Positions 1-5,264 of a stretch of DNA of 5,479 bases are shown one piece after another. This DNA comes from Coriobacteriia bacterium (GTDB lineage: Bacteria > Actinomycetota > Coriobacteriia > Anaerosomatales > SLCP01), in assembly GCA_007125735.1 (NCBI GenBank), contig SLCP01000155.1:1-5479 (forward strand), in the 5' to 3' direction. The notes below the pieces were generated by a model. It did not search any database. It saw only the letters and a program-made list of their open reading frames with translations, and was not told the origin of the DNA. A program made the position numbers and the translations under genes. The stretch's first letter is position 1. The number at the start of each line of letters is the position of its first letter.

Positions 1-470
1 AACTCGAACATCTCGAAGAAGAGAACCACGTTATGGTCGCCGGGAGTGGCGTTTGCCGGAGGCTGGAAGAGGAACGACACGGGAACGCGCTCGCCGGGCT
101 CCATCTCGAGATACGGCGTGTTGCCCACGGCCTTCGCGTCGGCGGGCATCTCAAGGCGCACCCATGAGGTCGGCCGGCGCGCGAAGTCGGGGTCGCTGCG
201 GTTCGGGACCGAGTAGCTGACCTGACCGGTCTCGTCGAATTCCTGGTCGGCGGTGTACACGAGCACCTTGATCGGCTCTTCACCAGGGTTGATGACGACG
301 ACCTCTCCGGTCATCTGCTCGCCGGGGTCGACCTCGAATTCGAACGAGCCCGAAGAGATCGCGATCGTGCGCTCGGCAGATGCTGGCGAGGGAAAGGCAG
401 CGAACACGAGCAGCGCAACCGCGAGTGCCGCCATCAGACGGATCGCCGGCGGGGTACTTGAGCGGAGCAC
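1..470 (-). CDS. Secreted protein with DUF916-like domain, partial (C-terminus beyond left edge)
   Basis: The minus-strand frame is open from a GTG at 470 to the window edge, giving 156 residues. Residues 1-32 form a classic Sec signal peptide: a short Arg-containing n-region, a hydrophobic run (about 12-26) and an Ala-Ser-Ala cleavage site at 30-32. The mature part is acidic and beta-rich. It has two segments typical of bacterial exported Ig-like/DUF916 domains: 'VDPGEQMTGEVVVINPGEEP' and, near the edge, 'MEPGERVPV' followed by 'ANATPGDHNVVLFF'. The GTG is preferred over the ATG at 434 because it completes the signal peptide n-region and overlaps the stop of the upstream regulator (TAGTG); the ATG has no ribosome site. 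A purine-rich AGAGAGG lies about 13 bases before the GTG, inside the regulator gene. Family assignment rests on pattern memory only. The protein probably acts at the cell surface. Whether a C-terminal anchor exists cannot be seen. Confidence 0.75.
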   Translation of the reverse strand, partial: MLRSSTPPAIRLMAALAVALLVFAAFPSPASAERTIAISSGSFEFEVDPGEQMTGEVVVINPGEEPIKVLVYTADQEFDETGQVSYSVPNRSDPDFARRPTSWVRLEMPADAKAVGNTPYLEMEPGERVPVSFLFQPPANATPGDHNVVLFFEMFE

Positions 471-1216
471 TATATCCCGACCGCCTCTCTGAACTGCCGC
501 ACCTGACGACGGGCAACGGGAATCTGCGTCTCGTCACGGTCGGCCGCGACGACTACGTATGCTCCTTCTACCCGCAGGATCTCGGTGATCTTGTTGAGGT
601 TCACCATGTAGCTCCGGTGCACCCGCACGAACGCGTCAGGCCCGATCTTCTCCTCGAGCTCACCGAGGGTCGCATCCACGAGGTACTGGTTCTCGTAGGT
701 GTGCGCATACGTCGACTTGTTTCGAGCCGAGAGGAACACGATGTCGTCGATAGAGAGCAGAACCGTTCTGCCGCCCTTGCGCACCGCGATCTTGCGAAAG
801 TCTCCCTCGCCCGGCCTGCTCGTCTCCCCCATGAGGCGGCGGCGCCCCTTGGCGAGACTCTCCACGCGCGCGGAGAGCTCGAGGATGTTGAACGGCTTCG
901 TGACGTACTGCTGAACGCCCTGCTTGAACGCGAGGATCTTCGCGAGGTCCTGCGTCTTGGCTGTGAGCATGATAACGGGGATGTCGGCGGTCACGGGGTT
1001 GTTGCGGATCTCCATGAGCGCCATCCAGCCGTCGACGCGCGGCATCATGATGTCGAGAATGACGACGTCGACGTCCTCCCGACTGAGCACCTCGATGCCC
1101 TCGGCGCCGTCACCTGCCGAGTACACCCGCATCCCGTCGGCCTCGAGTCCCATGCGGATCATCTGTACGATTGATTCATCGTCGTCTACGACGAGTACAC
1201 CGATCGCGTCTGACAT
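470..1216 (-). CDS. LytTR-family two-component response regulator
   Basis: The predicted protein has 248 residues. Residues 1-120 are a CheY-like receiver: acidic cluster Asp11-Asp13 in 'VLVVDDDES', phospho-acceptor Asp55 in 'VVILDIMMP', Thr85 in 'VIMLTAK', Tyr104 as switch aromatic and Lys107 in 'VTKPF'. All catalytic positions are intact. A basic linker (about 123-135) leads to a LytTR DNA-binding domain (about 140-248) with the hallmark 'FVRVHRSYMVNLNKI' and terminal 'IPVARRQ'. Known LytTR regulators are transcription factors, often for exported or virulence-type genes. The ATG at 1216 is chosen over the in-frame GTG at 1228 because GGCGGT sits four bases upstream and the receiver fold starts directly after it. 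The stop overlaps the start of the exported-protein gene downstream, implying co-expression. No histidine kinase is present in the window, so the signal partner is unknown. The receiver resembles CheY/PleD-type sequences more than the usual LytR/AgrA type. Confidence 0.93.
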   Translation of the reverse strand: MSDAIGVLVVDDDESIVQMIRMGLEADGMRVYSAGDGAEGIEVLSREDVDVVILDIMMPRVDGWMALMEIRNNPVTADIPVIMLTAKTQDLAKILAFKQGVQQYVTKPFNILELSARVESLAKGRRRLMGETSRPGEGDFRKIAVRKGGRTVLLSIDDIVFLSARNKSTYAHTYENQYLVDATLGELEEKIGPDAFVRVHRSYMVNLNKITEILRVEGAYVVVAADRDETQIPVARRQVRQFREAVGI

Positions 1217-1279
1217 AGCTACCGCCACATGTCCGTCGACGAACAGACAGCAGCCGTTCGTCCCCGTATCCGGCCTGTC

Positions 1280-1308
1280 AGTATAGCCGAAACGGCCCTG
1301 TACGGCAC
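1280..1308 (-). promoter_or_regulatory. Candidate promoter of the response-regulator gene
   Basis: On the minus strand a TATACT -10 box occupies 1285-1280. At 17-base spacing the -35 position (1308-1303) reads GTGCCG, which is poor. Transcription would start near 1273, leaving a leader of about 57 bases. The weak -35 with a dyad directly upstream suggests an activator-dependent promoter; this is inference. Confidence 0.4.
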
Positions 1309-1309
1309 C

Positions 1310-1325
1310 TATCTACCGCTAGATA
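1310..1325. repeat. Perfect 6-bp inverted repeat (TATCTA-N4-TAGATA), candidate operator
   Basis: TATCTA (1310-1315) and TAGATA (1320-1325) are exact inverse complements around CCGC. The dyad lies just upstream of the weak -35 of the regulator promoter, centred about 44 bases before its predicted start. It is AT-rich against a GC-rich background. It has no T-run, so a terminator for the preceding nfnB gene is unlikely. It does not look like the direct-repeat sites usually bound by LytTR domains. Confidence 0.4.
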
Positions 1326-1354
1326 CGCCGCTCAGCCGGTTCCGGCGCCGCTCG

Positions 1355-2797
1355 TCAGCCGCGCTCCCGCATCCAGCGATCCATCGCACGCGCTGACTTC
1401 TTGCCCGCGCCCATCGCCTCGATGACGGTCGCTGCACCCGTGACGATATCGCCACCCGCGTAGACGCCCGGCAGGTTGGTCGCGCCGTCGTCGTCAGTGA
1501 GGATGTAGCCGCGACTCGACAGCTCGAGGCCGGGCGCCGCCTGCAGGACGAGCGGGTTTGCCCGCGTGCCCACCGCGATGATCACCGTGTCGCACTCGAT
1601 CTCGAACTCGCTGCCCATCACGCACACGGGCGCACGCCGCCCGCTCTCGTCGGGCTCACCGAGCTCCATCCGGTTCGCCACGAGTCCGGTCACGAACCCT
1701 TCCCGGCCGAGGATCTCGACCGGCGAGCAGAGCATCTTGAACGCCACACCCTCCTCGGCCGCGTGGTGGACCTCCTCCTTGCGCGCCGGCATCTCGTCTT
1801 CGGTACGCCGGTAGACGAGGAAGACCTCCTCGGCCCCGAGACGGAGCGCGGTGCGCGCCGCATCCATCGCCACGTTGCCACCGCCCACCACCGCGACCTT
1901 GCGGCCACGCGCGACGGGCGTATCGGCGTGCGGGAACTCGTAGGCGCGCATGAGGTTCACGCGCGTGAGGTATTCGTTCGCCGAGTACACGCCGTTGAGG
2001 TTCTCCCCCGGAATGCCGAGGAACACCGGCAACCCGGCACCCGCACCGATGAACACGGTGTCGAAGCCTTCCTCGCCGAGGAGTTCGTCGAGCGTGTACG
2101 TCGCGCCGATGACCGCGTCGGTGACGATCTCGACACCCATCTGGGCAAGCAGGTCGATCTCGGCCTCGACGATGTCGAGCGGCAAGCGGAACTCGGGGAT
2201 GCCATAGGTGAGCACCCCGCCGGTGGCGTGTAGCGACTCGAAGATCGTCACCGCGTTGCCGAGGCGCGCGAGTTCACCCGCGCACGCAAGGCCAGCCGGC
2301 CCCGAGCCGACGATCGCTGCCCGCATGCCCGTCGCCGGGGCGACCTCGGGCACGCATCGGCCCTCGAGCTCGCACGCGAGGTCGTAGTCGCCGAGCCAGC
2401 GCTCGAGGCGCCCGATGGCGACCGGCTCGCCCTTGCGCGCCAGAACGCACACGATCTCGCACTGCTCCTCCTGCGGGCAGACCCGGCCGCAGATCGCGGG
2501 GAGCGCGTTTCGCTCCTTGAGCACGGAGACGGCCGCCGGATAGTCGCGGTCGATCATGTGAGCGATGAACGACTTGATGTCGATGTTGACCGGGCACCCG
2601 TCGATGCACGTGGGGTTCTTGCACTGTATACAGCGCATCGCCTCGGCGTGCGCCATCTCCTCAGTGTAGCCGAGGGGCACCTCATCGAAGTCCTGCGCGC
2701 GCTCGGCGGCCGGACGCTCCGGCATCGCTACACGCGGTCCGCGCGACGGCTTGTGGCGGGGCTTCTCGGCCCCGGCTCCTGACTCTACTCGTGACAT
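1355..2797 (-). CDS. nfnB: NADH-dependent reduced ferredoxin:NADP+ oxidoreductase, subunit B (glutamate synthase small-subunit homologue)
   Basis: The predicted protein has 480 residues, close to the usual NfnB length. The N-terminal ferredoxin-like region carries two [4Fe-4S] Cys sets: 56, 59, 64, 68 ('CIQCKNPTCIDGCP') and 103, 107, 113, 117 ('CGRVCPQEEQCEIVC'). A Rossmann FAD site follows at 162-170 ('IVGSGPAGL'), then an NAD(P)H site at 303-312 ('VVGGGNVAMD'), and a C-terminal FAD contact 'GVYAGGDIVTGAATV'. In characterised NfnAB, this subunit holds the bifurcating FAD and the ferredoxin and NADPH sites in the cytoplasm. The ATG at 2797 is chosen over longer in-frame readings: it matches family length, is preceded by GGGGGTG three bases upstream, and overlaps the nfnA stop by 13 bases, implying translational coupling. 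GltD of glutamate synthase is the main alternative, but no GltB is next to it and an NfnA partner is. It could be annotated as GltA/SudA-like in some databases. Confidence 0.93.
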   Translation of the reverse strand: MSRVESGAGAEKPRHKPSRGPRVAMPERPAAERAQDFDEVPLGYTEEMAHAEAMRCIQCKNPTCIDGCPVNIDIKSFIAHMIDRDYPAAVSVLKERNALPAICGRVCPQEEQCEIVCVLARKGEPVAIGRLERWLGDYDLACELEGRCVPEVAPATGMRAAIVGSGPAGLACAGELARLGNAVTIFESLHATGGVLTYGIPEFRLPLDIVEAEIDLLAQMGVEIVTDAVIGATYTLDELLGEEGFDTVFIGAGAGLPVFLGIPGENLNGVYSANEYLTRVNLMRAYEFPHADTPVARGRKVAVVGGGNVAMDAARTALRLGAEEVFLVYRRTEDEMPARKEEVHHAAEEGVAFKMLCSPVEILGREGFVTGLVANRMELGEPDESGRRAPVCVMGSEFEIECDTVIIAVGTRANPLVLQAAPGLELSSRGYILTDDDGATNLPGVYAGGDIVTGAATVIEAMGAGKKSARAMDRWMRERG

Positions 2798-3621
2798 CTG
2801 CACCCCCGCGCGTACTCGGCGTCGGCTTCGCGTTCCTCTTCGTTGTAGACGCGCTGGCGGCTCATGAGCTCCTCGAAGTCGACAGCGTGGCCGTCGAAGT
2901 CGGGACCGTCTACGCACCCGAACTTCGTCTCGCCACCCACCGTCACGCGGCACGCACCGCACATCCCGGTCCCGTCGACCATGATCGGATTGAGCGACAC
3001 GGTGGTCGGCACGCCGAACTCGCGCGTCGTCTCCGCGCAGAACTTCATCATGATCGCGGGACCGATCGCCATCGCGTGGTCGATCGCGCCCTCCTCACAC
3101 AGACGCTTGAGCGGCGCGGTCACGAGCGCCTTCTCGCCCACCGAGCCGTCGTCGGTCACGATCTGCAACCGCACCGGGAGCGCCTCGAACTCCTCGCGCA
3201 GGATGAGCAAGTCGGCTGTTCGCGCGCCGAGGATGACGGTCACCTCGGCGCCGGCCTCGGCCATCGCACGCGCGACCGGGTACGCGACCGCCGCCCCCAC
3301 GCCGCCGCCCACGACCGCCACGCGCCCGAGGTCGTCGGTGTACGTGGGCACGCCGAGCGGCCCGACGACATCGGCGAGCGAGTCGCCCACCTCGAGGTGC
3401 GAGAGCTTGTGCGTGGTCTTGCCGACCTGCATGAAGATGAAGCGGATCCAGCCTTCCTCGGCGGACCAATCGGAGAACGTGAGCGGGATTCGCTCGCCCG
3501 CTTCGTCGGCGCGCAGGATGAGGAACTGCCCCGCGCGGGCCTTGCGTGCGATGCGCGGCGCTTCGACCCCCATCTCGAAGACGGCGTCGGAGAGCCGGCG
3601 TGTGTGGACGATCGGGAACAT
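2785..3621 (-). CDS. nfnA: NADH-dependent reduced ferredoxin:NADP+ oxidoreductase, subunit A (PyrK-like FAD/NAD-binding protein)
   Basis: The predicted protein has 278 residues, the normal NfnA size. Residues 1-95 form a ferredoxin-reductase-type FAD barrel with 'RIPLTFSDW' at 44-52 and 'GPLG' at 87-90. An NAD-binding domain begins at 101 with 'VAVVGGGVGAAVAYP'. The C-terminal [2Fe-2S] ligand set is Asp216, Cys221, Cys224 and Cys236. The spacing matches the four-Cys set of PyrK, but the first ligand is Asp, a feature I recall from structurally studied NfnA; this separates it from dihydroorotate dehydrogenase electron-transfer subunits. The subunit binds NADH and passes electrons to NfnB. The ATG at 3621 is chosen because AGGAGG lies four bases upstream and homologues begin at this point; an ATG at 3654 would lie inside the promoter -10 box. 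The last 13 bases overlap nfnB. Extra Cys274 and Cys276 at the tail are of unknown role. Confidence 0.94.
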   Translation of the reverse strand: MFPIVHTRRLSDAVFEMGVEAPRIARKARAGQFLILRADEAGERIPLTFSDWSAEEGWIRFIFMQVGKTTHKLSHLEVGDSLADVVGPLGVPTYTDDLGRVAVVGGGVGAAVAYPVARAMAEAGAEVTVILGARTADLLILREEFEALPVRLQIVTDDGSVGEKALVTAPLKRLCEEGAIDHAMAIGPAIMMKFCAETTREFGVPTTVSLNPIMVDGTGMCGACRVTVGGETKFGCVDGPDFDGHAVDFEELMSRQRVYNEEEREADAEYARGCRCHE

Positions 3622-3625
3622 CGGG

Positions 3626-3631
3626 CCTCCT
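3626..3631 (-). promoter_or_regulatory. Strong ribosome binding site deciding the nfnA start
   Basis: The minus strand reads AGGAGG at 3631-3626, four bases before the ATG at 3621. It decides between that start and an upstream in-frame ATG at 3654, which lies within the -10 box and has no such site. Confidence 0.85.
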
Positions 3632-3653
3632 GCCGGTTGAAGACGTGCGAACA

Positions 3654-3681
3654 AGTATACTCATATGGGCCCGAGCGTGAA
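3654..3681 (-). promoter_or_regulatory. Candidate promoter of the nfnA-nfnB operon
   Basis: On the minus strand TTCACG (3681-3676, four of six matches to TTGACA) is separated by 16 bases from TATACT (3659-3654). The start would be near 3647, with a leader of about 26 bases containing the AGGAGG site. The -10 is half of a palindrome, AGTATACT, shared with a plus-strand box. Confidence 0.55.
3656..3661 (+). promoter_or_regulatory. Candidate -10 box of the apbE-type gene
   Basis: TATACT on the plus strand lies inside the same AGTATACT palindrome (3654-3661) that serves the opposite operon. No good -35 stands at normal spacing; TTGAAG (3637-3642) is only 13 bases away. Transcription would start near 3668 and leave a leader of about 54 bases before the GTG at 3722. 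It may be weak or activator-dependent. Confidence 0.35.
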
Positions 3682-3711
3682 CCCGCTCCTGCGACCTGAC
3701 GTCGACCTGCC

Positions 3712-3717
3712 GAGGAG
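3712..3717 (+). promoter_or_regulatory. Ribosome binding site deciding the apbE start
   Basis: GAGGAG lies four bases before the GTG at 3722. This supports that start over the in-frame ATG at 3665, which has no site and would add 19 residues in front of the signal peptide. Confidence 0.8.
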
Positions 3718-3721
3718 TGCC

Positions 3722-4684
3722 GTGTCCCGTTCAGCGACCATCGCCTTCCTCGTGGCGGCCACGACGTGCGTCGCCCTCCTCGCCGGGTGCGCATCAGCCG
3801 AGACCGCCGAGCCGCTCCACATGAGCCGCGAGGCGCTCGGCACCGTTGTCGCCATCACCGCGTACCCCGCGGCCGACGACTCACGTGCCGCCGAGGCGAT
3901 CGACGCCGCCTACGAAGCGATGGCCGCGGTCGAAGCGGAGCTCGACGCTCACGCGGCGGACTCCGCGATCGCCCGCGTCAACGCCGCGCCCGAACCAGCC
4001 CTCGAACCGCTTCCCCCCTACGCCGAAGACGTCCTCGACGCGATCTGCGTGCTCGAGGTTCGCGAGTGGTTCTCGCCGCAGCTGTGGGCAGCGACCGAGC
4101 TCTGGGCGTTCGAGGCCGGAGGACATGTGCCAACGACCGCCGAACTCGAGGCGGCGCTCGGCGACGGCCGCTACGACTTCGGGGGCGCCGCGAAAGGGCT
4201 TGCGCTCGACGAGGCCGCAGAGGCCCTGCGCGCTGCGGCTGGGGTGGATGCCGCGCTCATCGCCTCGGGCAGCACCACGCTCGCATACGGCACGAAGCCC
4301 CACAGCGAACCGTGGCGCATCGGCGTGGAAGACCCCCGCGACCCCTCGGCGCTCATCGCCACGATCGAAGCCGCCGGCGACATCACCGTCTCGACCTCAG
4401 GTGACTACCAGCGCGCCTTCGAACGCAACGGTGTTCTCTACCACCACATCCTCGATCCCGCCACCGGCCGTCCCGCGCTTGGGTTCCGTTCGCTCACGGT
4501 GGTGGGCGACATCAGCGGTCTCGACTCCGACATCCTCTCGACAGCGCTCTTCGTAGCAGGCCCCGCCCGCGCCATGTCCTTCGCCGAGGAACACGGACTC
4601 GGACTCGTCGTGGTAGACGCCGGAGGCCGGACACATATCGTGCCCGGCCCCGAAGGTCGTACGTGGGAGATCGTCACCGAGTAG
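3722..4684 (+). CDS. apbE: ApbE-family FAD:protein FMN transferase, lipoprotein
   Basis: The predicted protein has 320 residues, starting at the GTG at 3722 after GAGGAG. A lipoprotein signal (1-22) ends in the lipobox 'LLAGC' with Cys23 as lipid anchor, so the enzyme should act outside the membrane. Family motifs are 'LGTVVAIT' (39-46), 'DSAIARVN' (80-87), 'DFGGAAKG' (152-159), 'VSTSGDYQR' (223-231), 'HHILDPATGRP' (241-251) and a metal-site motif with Asp270 and Thr274 ('SDILSTALF'). ApbE enzymes attach FMN from FAD to Thr/Ser of partner proteins such as Rnf or Nqr subunits and FMN-binding-domain proteins; no such partner is visible here. Oddities: 'ASGST' at 181-185 where most members have a Gly-Gly-Asp/Asn type motif, 'WFSPQ' where most have an Asp after the Phe, a short segment before the GGAAKG motif, and 'SDIL' in place of 'ADAL'. 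It is transcribed divergently from nfnAB and converges on the next gene. Family is secure; full activity is less so. Confidence 0.9.
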   Translation: MSRSATIAFLVAATTCVALLAGCASAETAEPLHMSREALGTVVAITAYPAADDSRAAEAIDAAYEAMAAVEAELDAHAADSAIARVNAAPEPALEPLPPYAEDVLDAICVLEVREWFSPQLWAATELWAFEAGGHVPTTAELEAALGDGRYDFGGAAKGLALDEAAEALRAAAGVDAALIASGSTTLAYGTKPHSEPWRIGVEDPRDPSALIATIEAAGDITVSTSGDYQRAFERNGVLYHHILDPATGRPALGFRSLTVVGDISGLDSDILSTALFVAGPARAMSFAEEHGLGLVVVDAGGRTHIVPGPEGRTWEIVTE

Positions 4685-4702
4685 CGGCGACGATCGCGCG
4701 GC

Positions 4703-5080
4703 CTACTGGTCGATGAAGTTCTTGACTGCGTTGTACAGGAGCGGGATCTCCCACCAACCACCCTGGAACGCCTTGATGATGGCGATCACGGCCACCACGA
4801 AGATCGCGAGCGACAGAATCGGCGCGACGATCCAACCGAGAACCGGGATAGCCCACAAGAGGTTCGCGGCGAATCCGGCAACCCACAGCCCAAGAGCCTG
4901 GATCGCGTGGAACTTCGAGAAGCGCTGGTTCTTGTACGGTTCGATGAGCAGCACGATGATGGCTACGATTCCGAACAGGTAACCTAGGGCGGCGAGCAGC
5001 CGTGTCGTGCTGTCCTCCTCGCCACTTGCGCCGGCAGGTGCTGGGGGCGGAGGCGGAGCAACAGGAGTCTCATCAGACAT
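4703..5080 (-). CDS. Small DUF4870-like integral membrane protein
   Basis: The predicted protein has 125 residues. A Pro/Ala-rich, acidic cytoplasm-like N-tail (1-26, with a run of five Pro at 9-13) is followed by a hydrophobic segment (28-46), a short charged loop containing 'NQRFSKFHAIQAL' (51-63), and a long hydrophobic stretch (64-102) that probably makes two more helices, with 'IPVLGW' between them. The 'LGYLFG ... FxKFHAIQAL' pattern is what I associate with the DUF4870 / Tic20-like small membrane family, whose function is largely unknown. The ATG at 5080 is chosen because AAAGGA stands eight bases upstream; the in-frame ATG at 5089 directly abuts that site. Its stop is 18 bases from the stop of the converging apbE gene, and no terminator hairpin is evident between them. 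It diverges from an exported coiled-coil gene. Confidence 0.85.
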   Translation of the reverse strand: MSDETPVAPPPPPAPAGASGEEDSTTRLLAALGYLFGIVAIIVLLIEPYKNQRFSKFHAIQALGLWVAGFAANLLWAIPVLGWIVAPILSLAIFVVAVIAIIKAFQGGWWEIPLLYNAVKNFIDQ

Positions 5081-5160
5081 GTGACCCATCCTTTCGTCTT
5101 TGGCCGTTCTCCTCGTACGGACGAAGCGCGTGCTCGAAAACCCCGATAGCGGGTCTACGT

Positions 5161-5190
5161 TTGAACTATACCCGTTCTAACTGCTACTAT
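5161..5190 (+). promoter_or_regulatory. Extended -10 promoter of the exported coiled-coil gene
   Basis: TTGAAC (5161-5166) and TACTAT (5185-5190) are separated by 18 bases, and TGC directly before the -10 gives an extended -10 motif. Transcription would begin near 5197, with a leader of about 68 bases. This is the best sigma-70-type promoter in the window. Confidence 0.55.
5165..5170 (-). promoter_or_regulatory. Candidate -10 box for the DUF4870-like gene
   Basis: The minus strand reads TATAGT (five of six consensus matches) at 5170-5165. It overlaps the -35 box of the divergent promoter. No convincing -35 is visible at 16-18 bases. The leader would be about 78 bases. Confidence 0.3.
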
Positions 5191-5193
5191 CTT

Positions 5194-5203
5194 CACGTAC
5201 GTG
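5194..5203. repeat. Perfect 10-bp palindrome CACGTACGTG, candidate operator
   Basis: The ten bases are identical on both strands and cover the predicted start of transcription of the plus-strand gene, a common position for a repressor site. Short GC-rich palindromes occur by chance, so this is only a candidate. Confidence 0.3.
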
Positions 5204-5264
5204 CGCCTTCCGGGGCGACAAGCCGAAGTCGACATAGTACCGCCCACCGGAGGAATCGTTAGAT

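Noticed and set aside
380..1174. Long plus-strand open frame (about 264 codons) opposite the response regulator
   Set aside because: No motif, no good ribosome site, and it is fully antisense to a clear receiver-LytTR gene.
1335..1346. GCCGG-TT-CCGGC inverted repeat after nfnB as a terminator
   Set aside because: Two-base loop, only five-base arms and no T-run on the minus strand; not a credible intrinsic terminator.
1217..1354. Possible small RNA or tRNA in the gap between nfnB and the regulator
   Set aside because: No cloverleaf, CCA end or stable extended hairpin seen; the gap is explained by leader and promoter elements.
1763..2233. Plus-strand open frame opposite nfnB
   Set aside because: Shadow of a strongly conserved gene; low-complexity charged composition.
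1355..2797. Annotation as glutamate synthase small subunit (GltD)
   Set aside because: Motifs are shared between GltD and NfnB, but the overlapping nfnA partner and absence of a GltB neighbour favour NfnB.
2791..3699. Long plus-strand open frame (about 302 codons) opposite nfnA
   Set aside because: His/Arg/Glu-rich composition without recognisable motifs; it is the antisense shadow of nfnA in GC-rich DNA.
3846..4556. Alternative-frame open reading frame within apbE
   Set aside because: Arg/Pro/Ser-rich translation typical of an out-of-frame reading of GC-rich coding DNA.
4685..4702. Bidirectional terminator between the converging apbE and DUF4870-like genes
   Set aside because: Only 18 bases, no stable stem beyond a CGATCG palindrome, and no T-run on either side.
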